Shown here piece by piece: positions 9,680 through 22,600 of a stretch of 64,000 bases of DNA. This stretch comes from Urophycis tenuis (lineage: Eukaryota; Chordata; Actinopteri; Gadiformes; Phycidae), in NCBI GenBank assembly GCA_036785325.1, contig JAXIVH010000005.1:2563023-2627022 (forward strand), in the 5' to 3' direction. Numbering within the stretch: the stretch's first letter is position 1; each line of letters starts with the position of its first letter. The notes beneath the pieces are model-generated. The model worked only from the letters and a program-made list of their open reading frames with translations, made no database searches and was not told where the DNA came from. Both the position numbers and the translations under genes were made by a program.

Positions 9680-12600
9680 TTAGTTTCAGACAAATAGCCC
9701 ACATTTGAGTTTCATTGCTGACTGGTTACAGTGTCTTATTTAATTTATTTTAAATAAGGCAGACATATCAAGTGTCAAATTCAGTCCTTATGTAACTCGT
9801 ACATCTTTGGGAGGTTGGAAATTAAAAGATCTGAGCAATTCCAGTTATCAAGTATTATATTAAAAATAAATAACATTGGATCGTAAGCAGCCAACAGAAA
9901 AATAGAAACAACTAATTATAATTTGAGTGGCTTCATTTTGTTTTGAGTTATGGATAAGTTGCTGTATTTGCTGTTGTTCACATACTCGAACACCATAGCC
10001 ATAGCCCTAATTTTTTTTAATACTCTTTCCTTTCAACTTCAAAACATTTGTAGCTGCTGCTAACTGTTTGGCTGTTTCCTCTGCTTGCAGTTTTGCTTTT
10101 CTGCAATTTGATTTCTTTTTGCTGTATTTGATTTACCTCTGGCAGGGTCCTTTGTCCAGGCCACAGTCAACGGAGCATGTTGTCTGGCTTGTGGAAAGGT
10201 TTCTGTTGAACCCATCTGTTGTGTGCTTTGCTCTCCATTTGAAAGAAGGTTAGTTCCAAAGCAACTGGGCTGTACCTGTCATTGTTGAAAGTGTATTAAA
10301 CCTAAACATCTTCACCGGTAAATTCAGGTGTGTTGGTATGACAATTTTAAATTGGAGAATTTGTTCTCCATTTTGATATGCATAATTTGCGTATTTTACA
10401 CCCTACAGGGGGATTTATATGAACATTGAGTACAGTCTACCACTTTTTAAGGTAAGCAATTGTTCAGACTAAAATGTATTCACCATTTACTGATTTGTGT
10501 CAAGTCTGGTTTCCCTGGCTGCACTGTACTAGCAAGACTTAAATCTTCTCAAATGGCAAACATTCAGTATGCTAATAGTATTTTGGCACTCATGGGTTCA
10601 CTCTGTAACTGAATGTTTGTTTATTAATGGGGATCCAGATCGACTTGTCCTGCCTGATGATGGCTTCTCCTTTGACCACATGTGGAAGATAAAGGAAACT
10701 TACAAGCAATGCTCTCTCTACGGAGTGAGTGCATAAATCAATTCCTGGCAAATCCAGGTCTGAATCCGATGGCAGTAAATATATGTCAGACCAGGAACTG
10801 TAGTGCAACTGATAAAGAAGGGTAAGATACTGAAAAGCTAATTTAAATGTCTTCCTCAGCCAGGAGACATGTTGTTTAGAATGAATCATTTGACACTAGC
10901 AGCAGCAACACGATAGAATAACTAAGATAAAAGATGTATAGATGTTGGGCAGACGGTTTGAGCCATTTCCTGGTTGCATTGATGGACTAAAAGGGGAGTG
11001 TCACATGTGCAAATGGAGAGCAGGCTTTCAGAAGTGACAAATCCACCGCAGGTGGCTGGTCATATCTTTCCTGTCAGTGATGGCTTGTGTGGAAAACTAG
11101 AAAAGGTGCTCTTCTTTAGACCAATCTATCGCAATCCAGGACTGCAGTCAGGAACAAAGTGTTGATATAGCCATTTGGGGATAACATTGGCAGTAATGTG
11201 TAACCAAAATGGTTGGTTATCTGTTGTATTTTTTGGTAACTAGGGAATGTACTGGGAAATTGTGATTGTAGTGACTGGTGCTGATGATTAGTGCTTGGGT
11301 GAAGATGTTCGCCCTCCCTTCATCTCTCCAGAAAATGTAACCAACCTGAGATCATGTTATGAACCACGTTGTAGGAAAATGTAGTGGCAACGATGGTCGA
11401 ATCCCAGCAGATGGCTACTAGGGTTCCCCAACATCATAATTGAACTACCCGTTCTTCTTGCTGTAATCCTGTCCTCCCAGGCATCAATAAAGTTTCTTTA
11501 TTTGCTTCCAAATGAATGTGCAGCAGATGTGTGGCCATGGTGCAGACGATGTGAGTGCAGTGATAAATATTTAAATCTCTTAACAGGAGATAAATATCAG
11601 AAACAGTAATTACATCATTTCTCCCAGCAACTAGTCTAGTCTTTTTTGGGAAACGCTCAACTGGCTAATGCATTAGTAGACTAGTAATAAGATAAAGTAA
11701 CACCTATGCACCTGGAATCCATCTATAAAAAAACTATGTTAATTTGGTTCCTATAGCTTTAGGGGAGACAGATACTTATCAGTGCCATTTTCAATGCAAA
11801 CACAGATTTTTATTTAACATGAGGGTTTACCAATAGATTGTACTGGCAATTTACTAATCAATTTACTAGGCAATTTCCCTCAGGGATCAATAAAGTATGT
11901 CTGTCTGTCTGTCTGTCTGTCTACTGTCACTTAGATCATGTTATCAAAATGGCAGCATAACATTTGACTCGGTGGAACAGATATTTGATCCTTTGCTCCA
12001 TCATAGATACATTGTGTATTTAATTGGGAGTTTGCTGGATCGCAAGGGAAATGTGTTCATAATGACACATGATGTTCAGGGAAGTTGTTGAAAGAAAATA
12101 TGTCTGCAAGGTGCGACCAAACTGCCTTCGAATTTTGTCATCTGGGTTAATGTGTTTGTGATAGATGGAAAGGGGTGGCGGTTTTAACATCTAGCTTGCC
12201 AATAGACATCGCTTTGTTGATAATGTTCCAAGAAACGTCAACTGTCAAAATGTTTCCAAGTAGCATTTTCAGCTTGCCTATTTGTAAGACAATGTGACTG
12301 ACATACGCTGTATGCAAGGGAGCCCAGTTTGTGCACATCTGTTCAACGTGAGTGTGTGAAGTGCAGCTGACAGGTGGGTAGCCACAGCTGTTTAAAGTTG
12401 CTGTTGGTAGCATTTTAGAGCTATGATTTTGAGTAATTTACTGAACTCTGTCGGAATGTACGTGCTTCTGCATACTCCAAGCAAGGAATCTATGTGACAG
12501 GAGTTTTGCAGCTTGTAGCTAAATTGGAGTGTTGTAAAGAAATGAAACCAAGACAACTCATGGAAACTTCTGCTGGCTGCACATTCCCGTTCCACGGTCT

Positions 12601-13780
12601 CGCACGCTGAGATAGCGTCACCCAAATCACGTTTTAAGACTTTGGGTGACATACAAAAATGCCACTTCAACAATGCCATAATAAGTGTGTGGTGTGCGTT
12701 TTTCTGTCAAGGTGCTGCAAACCTTGATCGGTCCGAGGGGAACGGTGTAAACCATGTGGGGGTGATGTGAGTATTTGACCTTTTAATGCATGCACATAAT
12801 TCATTCTACCACTGGAAACCCTGTTTGTGTCATGACACATAATGATGGCTATGGAGTAATGTATGGAGTTACCGGGGTGTAATCGGATTTTGCTCTGGTG
12901 AGACACAGAGGGAGGGTTTACACAAGCTTTCAGTGTGCATGCAAACATACTGGCTGTAAATGCAGCCAAGTCTGCAGGGAACGATGCAGACTGGTTGTGT
13001 CTTGGTAAATTGAAACACAGTGACATGCCATAGCAGGATATCTTGGAGGCTCATCAAGATTTTGTATTATTGCTTATGAGGGCAACTGGCCTTGTTATAA
13101 AAATATCGTTTAAACATATGTTATTGCTTTTTATTTGGTATCTTATTTCATTTGTGTACCGGTGTATGTATTTTGTCCTCCCCAATGCTGATGTTAGTAA
13201 TTCATACTCCAGTCCAGATGGTGGCGGTAATGAACCAATACTCTGGTTTCCTATCAGCCATTTAACAACCAAACAAGTGTTAGTCGGATCGTTACGTATA
13301 ACAAAAACGTGGATTCAAAGTATGAATGATATCGCAAGGTTGTATTAATGTTAGAAATAATTATCCGTTGAACTGTACAGCTACTGTGTAGTCCATCCAC
13401 GTCTACTTCGTCACAGTTGTGTGGTTTGCTCTTGCGTGTCCTTGGCGGTGCCAAACAGATCCCTGAGCGTTCAGAAACTATTCAGGGGATTGCTTGCTGC
13501 TGTTACATATTTCGGAGGTATACCACTGGTTTATTTCAAATGACCAAGTCCTCAGTCATCTGGTAAGTAGCCGGCTTGTGCATCTGGTAATAGGAGCACG
13601 TTCATAAACATGAGCATATAGCAGCCTGTGATGTCACCTCAATTAACTTTTGTTTTTAATGTCAATTACTTTCGCTTTTGCTGAAATAGACAAGTGAATT
13701 AAATTGGTCAGTGAGACTGAATGAGAACAACGCTCAATTGACCTGGACCTTAAAGGTCACGAAGCCTATGAGTATTTTAA
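9680..13780. other. Intergenic region between CENPN and CMC2
   Basis: About 4 kb with no supported gene. ORFs reach about 120 codons but have no domain, biased composition or conserved neighbour. It contains the retroposon tail at 11871-11922; otherwise nothing distinct is seen. Confidence 0.6.
11871..11922 (+). mobile_element. Retroposon 3' tail ending in a (TGTC)n array
   Basis: CAATTTCCCTCAGGGATCAA is followed by TAAAGTA and about six TGTC units. This CCCTCAGGGATCAATAAAG-plus-tetramer arrangement is a common 3' end of teleost non-LTR retroposons. The same motif is found inverted at 29876-29923. The upstream body of the element is not recognisable. Confidence 0.6.
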
Positions 13781-13784
13781 AGCG

Positions 13785-13882
13785 CAATTGTGTTGACCGT
13801 TCAGAGCGTGCAGACCGAGGGGACGGACGACAGGACCGTGGCGAACACACCGCGACGACGCTCCGCCCCGCCCCGCGTGCAG
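13785..13882 (+). promoter_or_regulatory. Putative CMC2 promoter / noncoding exon 1
   Basis: This GC-rich patch has a GC box (CCGCCCCGCCCC, about 13863-13874) and ends in a good splice donor (GCAG|GTACGT, exon end 13882). A matching acceptor (CATTTTCAG|TTTTT, exon start 14394) sits just before the CMC2 start codon. The intron between them would be about 510 bp. This is an inference from motifs only. Confidence 0.4.
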
Positions 13883-13959
13883 GTACGTTCTCCACCGGAG
13901 TAATGTCTGCCCAGGATGGAGAGGGGTATGGAGGCTGTAGTATCCTTTAAAACGGACGA

Positions 13960-14280
13960 GTGACTGATGTAGTATTATATCCGCTGCTATTCTGCACTTT
14001 GCAATATTGTACCTTTTTTATTATTGCACCTCGGTCACATACCTCAAAATTGAATCAAATTCTGGCACACTGAATATGCTATTCTATATTATGTATACAC
14101 CCACTGTATGTCTGCATATGTTGTTTATTATTATGTCTGTGTGCACTATTGTGTTATATGTTGTGTGTTAAAATATTACCTACACATTTGGACTGTGGGC
14201 CAATGCAATTTCGATCCTCTGTGTAATTACTTGCACTAATTGCATGGTCTGATTGACAAGTTTACTTTGACTTTGACTGG
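13960..14280 (+). mobile_element. LINE-like 3' tail
   Basis: The region is AT-rich with TTGCACT-type motifs, then GGGCCAATGCAATTTCGATC and CCTCTGTGTAATTA, ending GTTTACTTTGACTTTGAC. This order (CAATTTCG, CTCTGT, TTTGACTTTGAC) is a familiar 3' end of teleost non-LTR elements. No reverse transcriptase is present and the family is not named. Confidence 0.55.
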
Positions 14281-14430
14281 AATTGTCAACTGACACTTTT
14301 CCTGAAGTGTTCTTCTGCATCATGTTGGTTGGTCCGAGATCCACCCATTGTGTTGCTATTACATTGAGGGCTCCTCTTGTTTGACATTTTCAGTTTTTCC
14401 TGCTGTCGTTCGGTAAGCCCTTAACTCAAC

Positions 14431-14919
14431 ATGCACCCCGACCTCTCACCTCACCTGCATACGGATGAATGTAATGAAATGATAGTTCTTCTAAAACAGT
14501 GCCACCAGGAGGTAAGACAGCTATTCATTACGTTCTCTTTCTGTCACACCCCCTCTTCTGTCACACATGCATGTTGTTACTTATTGAGTCACACACAATT
14601 GTCATTCAGCTTAGTTTTGTGTTCAATGGTATTCATGCAATGTTTCTTGCCCCCCCCCCCCCCCAGCACAATGTCATGAAGTTCTTTGGCTCGTGTAATG
14701 ATTTAGACCGTGCTATGCGACATTGTTTGAAGAAAGAGGTGAGTGTCTCCCAACTCTTTTTAAAACATTGTATTTAACGCTGTAACCCGTGCTGACACCT
14801 GGCGCCTCCCTTGTCTGCTGGACATTCAACAGAGGCTAGCTAAGCGGGATAGAAGCCGGCAGCATGCAGAGGAGATGAGAAAGAGACTGAAGGAAGGACC
14901 GAGGCCCGAGACTGATTAA
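14431..14919 (+). CDS. cmc2: CMC2 twin CX9C mitochondrial protein, complete
   Basis: Three coding exons on the plus strand: 14431-14511, 14667-14738 and 14833-14919 (240 nt, 79 residues, the same length as the human protein). The N-terminus MHPDLSPHLHT is the family signature. The two CX9C motifs are C-NEMIVLLKQ-C (exon 1) and C-NDLDRAMRH-C (exon 2), which form the disulphide-bonded helical hairpin imported into the intermembrane space by Mia40. The C-terminal exon is highly basic (RLAKRDRSRQHAEEMRKRLKE). Family knowledge: CMC2 acts in cytochrome c oxidase biogenesis. All junctions are in phase 0 with GT-AG. The acceptor of the second coding exon has a polypyrimidine tract of almost only C. 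The upstream splice acceptor at 14391-14393 points to a noncoding first exon. Confidence 0.97.
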
Positions 14920-15049
14920 TACCAGAGCTTCTGGCTGTTGATTGAACCACGCCAATCACCGCATCGATTTTCACCGCGTCATAATCACAGCAACGGGATG
15001 CAGGGAGGGGGGTGGGGACTAATTTATGACTTGTAAATGCCCTTTTGCC

Positions 15050-15055
15050 AATAAA
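15050..15055 (+). terminator. CMC2 poly(A) signal
   Basis: AATAAA lies about 130 bp after the CMC2 stop. A second AATAAA at 15205-15210 could serve as a distal site. Confidence 0.6.
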
Positions 15056-15229
15056 TCACCCACACAACACCTACTGACAGGTCTGTATTTCTTTGTATTG
15101 TAATGAGAATAACATTGTCATTTTTCTGGTTTGTTTTTTGTAAAGTGGATTTGCTTGCAGTCCTCAAATTCTGAACTGCACGATACTCGATCTTTGGAAG
15201 TTTCAATAAAGTTCATTGGGTAATCCCAT

Positions 15230-15755
15230 GTATTTCACCCAGCCCATACTTAATCAGTAGTGTAATGAAAAGAAAATCAAACATGAGGTTGAATCAGTCA
15301 CCTCATATTGAGTAGCAATTCAACGCAATGATTTGCTGAAATCATTACCGTGAGACTTGATGTACTGGGTTGCCTCTAAGGAAAACACTTGTAAAGCCCA
15401 TGGCCCATTCGAACCAGAGGAATAGAACTCCTGAGGCCCTGTCTGGCCCATTGTTTATTAACCTCTCCTTTGATTTTTAAAGAAGCATCAAGTCATTGAG
15501 CCGACCCTGTCAATGAAGTAAAACTAAAAGGTTCAGTAGAACCTGCTTCCTCACTGTGACTGAGCCTTGGAGTACACCATTAAATCTTTGGTAATGGGTT
15601 ACACACATGAAAGTAAAAACAATCTAAACTATTTTTTTTCATAACCATATGCCTTAGATGCATATACATATGTTGTACTGGTCTTTACTCCAAGAAGACC
15701 CCACTGATTGAAATCATGACAGATGAATAAACTCAACACATACCAAACACAACGA
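15230..15755. other. Spacer between the convergent CMC2 and CDYL2 3' ends
   Basis: About 0.5 kb separates the two tails. It holds no ORF, repeat or motif that can be supported. Confidence 0.6.
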
Positions 15756-15759
15756 CATG

Positions 15760-17665
15760 TTTTCATCATGAGACTTTATTAATCAATATATTTACTGTGG
15801 ATAATTTAGAAAGTTGTGGAGGGATCAAGGGAAGGGAAAATGGCACAGCAGACTGGAAATAAATGTTCAAATAAATACAAAAATAAACTGCTTTCAAACA
15901 CTACTTACAATGCCAATACAAAACATACCCTGAAATATAAAGTATTCTGGCAGGCAACACATTTATATCTACAGTATATTACATGCAGTTAATTACACAA
16001 ATAGCTAGCCTCTATAGTCTATGTACTGCCTGTATTTGATAGGAAAACTGAACAATTCTCTGAATTCTCTTATACAAACTATTTTCCACAGAAGTAGATT
16101 TTTTTTGGTAAATTAGAAATGTAAATGCAAGTTAATGTATATAATTTCCTGAAACTAACATCACGTGATTTAGGTCTACCTTGGTTTCAGCTTCACAATA
16201 CAGAATGTAGACAATGCAGTCACCAAGCTAACAAACTTCAGGGAAAACTAAGTTGTTGAAAAATAAGGTCCTAAACTTGTCAATTAATTGAAAAAAAGCA
16301 TGTACATGGCCTTCAGATTGTGGTAAACACCAATGTATATAAACCACATTCAACAGGCTGCAGGGGACAATATATTTTTCATTAGTATGAATACAACCAA
16401 TGTACATCCTTGCACAATGATGCACTAGCGTGATGTATGCCAACTGTGTACCAGACCAATTAAATGTATCAATTGAGTAAGTGGCACTTATACCATTTAA
16501 TCTTCTGTGCACATTAGGCACACATTCTAGCTGTCTATTTATTCCTGCAGCTACACCGAACACCGTGTGAAACACGTTGAAATTAAATAGGACAAAAGGA
16601 AATTATCGCAACAATTTGAGGGAGATAGTCCATAAAGCCACCGTGTGTTTTACATAAACATGATCTCTTTTCAATTCAACTATCATCAACATCATAATGT
16701 GTGAAGTGATAATTAAGTCAGTGTTGATAGATTACTCTGCTAAAACATTAGATTCCTTAAAGTATTTTGTAATAATTATATTAATGACAAAAATAATTAA
16801 TTTGTAAAGAATTAACGACTTTACGAATCTTGCAATCTCAAAGGCCTAAAATAAATCAACTTCATTACAAAGACTATTAGCAATCAAATGCCAGTGTTGA
16901 GTTTCATTATGTCCATAGAAATGATGGAATGTATCTAATGGGAGAGAAACTGTGCTTCACTCAGATGCAAACTTTGGTTTTTGCTAAACTAACTCAATGG
17001 CTTGAAGTACACACAGACCACCCTCAGCAGACATGGAAATCTATATTCATAAGAATGTACATACATAGGCTTACCATATTTTCAATTTGTACACAAAGCA
17101 TGTTTTAAATACAAATATACATATATCTCCATCTCAATATATTATATATAATATATTATGATTCATTAAATAAATTATTTCAAAACATAGTTGATTGCAT
17201 GTACACATTTCCACAAATTTTCAAAGCTTTCAAACTCACACAGACTAATTTAATGTCCTCAAAGAGGATCATTCATCGTATATTATCTCTAAAGGATCGG
17301 GCTCGCGTAAAATATCGGCTCAGTGAATTTCTGTACATAAAAGGTTCTGTTCAGAAAACAAACCGGACTTGTTAAATGGACAGAACCTAAGAGTTAATTT
17401 ATCAATAGCAAGACATTTTAGGAGAACAGCATTTCAAGTCTGATCTTGTCATTCAGTATGTCAGTGATTAAAGAATATAGGTTCACATCTGCCCTACCCT
17501 TTATTTAATGCTCGTTTGGCCCTTTGGCCATTTCTTGGATCAGGACTGGGACAGTAGAAACATTAAACTCGACGTTGCGCGTCAACGGTGACTGTGGAAA
17601 AAGCATGACCTTGCTGGTAGGAGGGCGCTTGGTAAATCAGCCAGATTCCATGCATCCATGCAGGG
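15760..17665 (-). other. CDYL2 3' UTR (about 1.9 kb)
   Basis: AT-rich sequence between the CDYL2 stop and the AATAAA at 15775-15780, without coding potential. The extent is inferred from the absence of other genes and the position of the signal. Confidence 0.55.
15775..15780 (-). terminator. CDYL2 poly(A) signal
   Basis: TTTATT reads AATAAA on the CDYL2 strand, about 1.9 kb beyond the stop codon at 17666. No equally convincing signal with clear context was seen nearer the stop. Confidence 0.5.
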
Positions 17666-19637
17666 TCAGTTCTCATAGGCTTTATTCTGCATGTAGCTGA
17701 AGAGGGCTTCCAGGCCTTTGGTTGAGCACCACAACTGTCTCAACATCTGGCACTCCTTCTCATTCACCTCATCCAGTATGGGTATCAGGATGCCCCTCAC
17801 AAGGCATTTGGATTCTTCTAGCACCTGGGGGGGGCAGAATGTCACAGGGTGGAGGTCCGGTTAAAGTGGTTAGCTTCCTTATCCTCGAGAAGGATAAATA
17901 AATTGCTCTTTGTTTGATAAGATACCTACCACAGAGCTACACAAAGCCATTTCTCTCACTCGTATCATCACTTCCTGGTTAAAGGTTGCTGGCCAGAAGA
18001 CCTGTGAAACTAGACCGCGGCTGCATGCTTCTTGCGCTGTGAGCTTTCTCCCACAGAACAGCATCTCATTGGCCTGCGATTTGGAAAAAAAAAAAGCAAC
18101 TAGGGTTAAAACGGCAACATTTTGGACTGTGTCGTAAAACACTTGCGCAGAAACGGCTTCACAGTGTTACTGAAAACCCAGAACAACAGGAGTAACTGAC
18201 CAGCGCCACACCCAGGATTTGGGGAAAGGTGTAGGAGGAGCAGCCAGAGGGAGTCAGACGAAGGGCTGCACACGGGGTTTGGAACCAGGCTCTCTCACTG
18301 GCCCACACCACATCACACAGAGGCAGGATGGAGGCCCCCAGGCCCAGAGCAGGGCCATTCACAGCCACCACAATGGGCTTCTTGAAGTGGATGAATGCCA
18401 ACACCAGATCCCTGAACAGAGAAAGCCAAGTTTGTTTTATTAAAACCCAAAAGAGGATGTGGTGGATTCTGGGAAATGTTGTGCCCGGTACATCCTGTCC
18501 TGTCCTCAGCAAGTCAATTTTCTTACCGCACAGCATCTGCAATTCGAGTGCTCTCTTTCCTCCGGTCTGTGGAGAGACGGCCTATAAGGTAGGATGGCTC
18601 AAGGCCGCTGCAGAAGATGGTCCCCACAGAAGTCAGCAGCAACAGTTTACTGTCATCGGCCGCTGCATTGCCCAAGGCCCGACAAACTTCCTTCATGATC
18701 TGAAAAGAAACGAGGGCAATGCTTTTAAAAGGAACCAATACTACACCTCTGTACCCTGCACTGAAGACCTCTGGGACAAGGGACCAACGTGGCCTTTCAG
18801 AATCAACACCATCTGCTACAATAATTACAGTGAGATATTGTCCTCATCTGGTTGTTGGTCATTGGCCAGTGAGTTATGACTGACCAGGACAGGTTTTTAA
18901 AGGGGACAACTGCTGATATATTAATGGATTTGTACCTGCGGAAATGCCATTGCAATTCAACACAATTTGTTCTCCACTTTAACTCGCTCAATTCATTCAG
19001 TATAGCTCCTGAATTACAGATTTTTCACATCAATGTGATTGACATCCCAATACGGAACAACAAACAAATTGCTGACCGGTATGGAAGAAGCTTTTATGAT
19101 GCACCAGGCGACACCATGTGTTCCACAGAGAGTTAAAAGCAATGAAGCTAGGAGACTCCGCAAATATAGATAAAAATAGTGATTCAATTATGGAATCATG
19201 ACACCATAACTCGACACAGAAAGGCATCAGGTGCAGTTTGATTGCACTGCAACACCCAATGCCACAGCCCCCGCCACCTCAAACAGCATGTGGCTGGGAA
19301 AATGAGATTCAAAAGGCCTTCAATTCAGCTGATCTATGAACACACTTTAAGCAAACCTTATGTTAGCCAGTTCAACTGTATAGCTTCCGTCTAGTTTATA
19401 CTATTACTCTATAGGTCCAGTCCGTCTTGTATTGCCAATCTGTTTTTCTTTGGCAGGAGGCTCTGATAGCTTAACAAGTCCACTAGAGACTGATAGCGTT
19501 AGCTTGGACTTGAAATTCAAAATGTAAAATTCCCAACCTGACTTAAATAGAATAACATATTTGTATCTAAATTCTACATTTGAGATAACAGAAAGATTAA
19601 TGTAATCGAAGTTTAAGTTTCCTCCAAACCTAAATCA

Positions 19638-19684
<47 letters not shown>

Positions 19685-22600
19685 TCAATCTTCCTTTGCC
19701 AATAGATACTAATGTTATGCCACCCTCTGCTTAGCTTGACATCAGACAAGGGGAACAAACAATTCTGTGAGAGCTAGCCACCAGGGGGAGTAATATTAGA
19801 GAATATGATGTGTAAACCCTGATGGTATTTAAATGTTGATTACACCTCCACTTATTGCTTGTTTTGAGCATGTCCTCCAATTCTATAGTGTATGCTTTAT
19901 TGTACTTTCCACTTCAGACACAAAACTAAAATATAAAATGTGTTGCATCTGTGAAAAACACTTTATATACATTAAACATTTATATACATTTGAGCCGGTA
20001 CCATGGGCACACAAATTAAACATTTAGGACAGAATCCCCTGAAAACAAGTAGTTTTACAGTTACTGTTGTAACTGTTGCTGGTACTTTTTTTTATACAAC
20101 AGCTGAAGTCTTTTTTTCACAAGTTGGTGCATTAGAAAAAATGAGGCTGCCAAGACATTGAGTCTGGCATTATGAATGCACCTCTAACAGACACACAATC
20201 AACTGATGTAGACCTTGATTGTGCTAATATTGTTGAACCAATAAACCACCTTGCACCCAACCATAAACCACTGCTTTGCCTCCATCAGTTGGGATTTTGA
20301 ATCAACCGTATGATGTTTTGACATTTGATTTGCTGACTCAGAAAATTGCATTTTCCTTTGTTCAAATATATGGTTGATGAAAACGTCAAAATCATCAAGA
20401 TAATATTGATTAAAAAAAACTCAGAAAAAGTCAGATAGTTTGACAGCCTCATCGGGGTGATGTTGTGTTAAAGCCAAAACCATTTTGTTCTTCATTTGTC
20501 CGCACATGACACACCCAAGCATATGAATGTATTAAGGGGTCGTAGCTGGACATCGATCGCACCGTGTCCTTTTTTCACTCTATTCTGACGTCTGAGAAAC
20601 CATGCTTTCGCTGTGTCGCGTTTTGACAGACATCAGTGAATAAATGCATATACGGCAACATTACAAAAGGTAATCATATAATGTATATAAAGCCACAGCT
20701 GCGTAGCATACAACACTACTACCCTCACCCCCTGCAACACAATGCACCAAGGCAGGGAAACAAATGCTTGTGAACCGTACATATGCTGTGCACTATCTTC
20801 CACTTACACCCATCAGCGTGGATGGGGTTGCGGGGTTGTGAGAGGGTCACATCAAGGCTGGCTATTACATTTCATGTAGTGAGAGTGCAGGTCGCTGCGA
20901 ATGGTATGCTGGTGTCTATGATGTAGCCGGGGGTCGCGCCATTGCTTTTAATCCACCTGTTGCCAGTAGGCAACCACATGGCTCTGTTGTCCAATGCAAG
21001 TGGCTACGGACGTCCGACGGAGGAAGCACGGCTAGCAGCCTTGATGTTTGCTAACCTTTAGCTTTCTCCTCGCTATGGTAGTGCTGGTATATGTAAACAT
21101 TGCATGTGTTGCTTTGGAGAGGTTGTAACCATTAAACCTCCTCAGTACAGTGGAATATATAGCATATAATCTCCTTCCAACGACTACATTACCCCACTGT
21201 AGTTGTTGGAACGAGATTATATGCTATATATTATATATATTGTGTCATTTCTGATGTACGTTTGGCATGTATTATATTATTGTTTAGGCCAATATTTGGA
21301 AACCAGACCAATTAACATGATTTATGAATGGATTATAGCTATAAAAACATTTACCATCTCTAAATCCTTATTACTTTTTTACCCGTGTTTTTATCTCTGA
21401 AGTGGCAATACAACATATAAAAGGCAGATGGCAATCAGTCTTTGGCGGATGATAACTGAAGAGGAACAGGTGACTTGATATTTAGGCGAGCGATACAAGA
21501 GCCACGAGTGAGCCTGGCTCTTAGGGTCATCAACTGTCACGCAGTTTCCATTCCAAAGCCTTCTTTTGAGCCAAGGAAAATCCTACATGCATCTCTGCGT
21601 GTGCCATGCGTCCCTTCACAGCATCGGCTACTAGTATAGGTGGCATTGGTTATGTTTCAGAATAGTGTTATCATACATCATTTTCAACGTTTGGTTCCAA
21701 TGTCAGACGCCCATTCACCTCCCTTGTTTTAGTCTATAGATGGTTATGATTAAAAAAAACACTGTTACACAAATGAAGTTGCCATTTTTGTGGGAAAGTC
21801 ACTAAAGCCTTCACCAATAAGTTAATTCAGTGTTTCAATGGGTGAAGACGCTGTTCAGTAGGCAGGGCCCACACATCATGTGAAGGGAACACAAGCAGTT
21901 TGGTGAGCGCTGATCACAGAGCATCAGTGGTAATTGAGGATGACGATGACTCTAATTCCACTTGCCTCTCCGCACGTGGGAGTGCCGAAGACGCAGACGC
22001 AATATCTGAGTCAATTTGTTGTCTTTCAAGCCTCGCCCTAAAAATGCGTTCTCGCTAATCCTATCCGAGATATGGGTTTTCACGATGAGTGGCAGAATCA
22101 AAGTAGACAGGAATGGGCCGTGATCCGTTTGTTGCCAGGACAACCTGACCACAGATACAAGTGGACAACTTCTTCGCTGGAGGGGAACAATCAGTTGAGG
22201 GAAACAGTTGAAGGCCCCTATCAACAGCTCCATAGCAAATCATAATGACTATCAGTTTCGTAGGGTTTGCCTACAAACACAGTACATGCACTTGCTAAAT
22301 CCTGAATAGATAGAGGAGAAGTTGGTCAGCAAAAAAAACACGAAAAGAGCATCATGGCAGTTGAGATGGTTAATGGGCGAGCACTTAAACTCTTTCAAAA
22401 TCTTGCTACTCGGGGGTCGACGTTCCATGTAAAGCCTAAACCTTCCAATCATTTCCAAAAAAGACAGATGGTGAATTTAAGTAAGTTGCAATTGCAAGAT
22501 CACACTTTTCTGTCGTCGACAACTTGAAGTATCAACATCGTTTTCTCTCAACCTTTCTTTTGAAACGAGACGCTGTCCATCAACTGAACATGGAGGGTTT

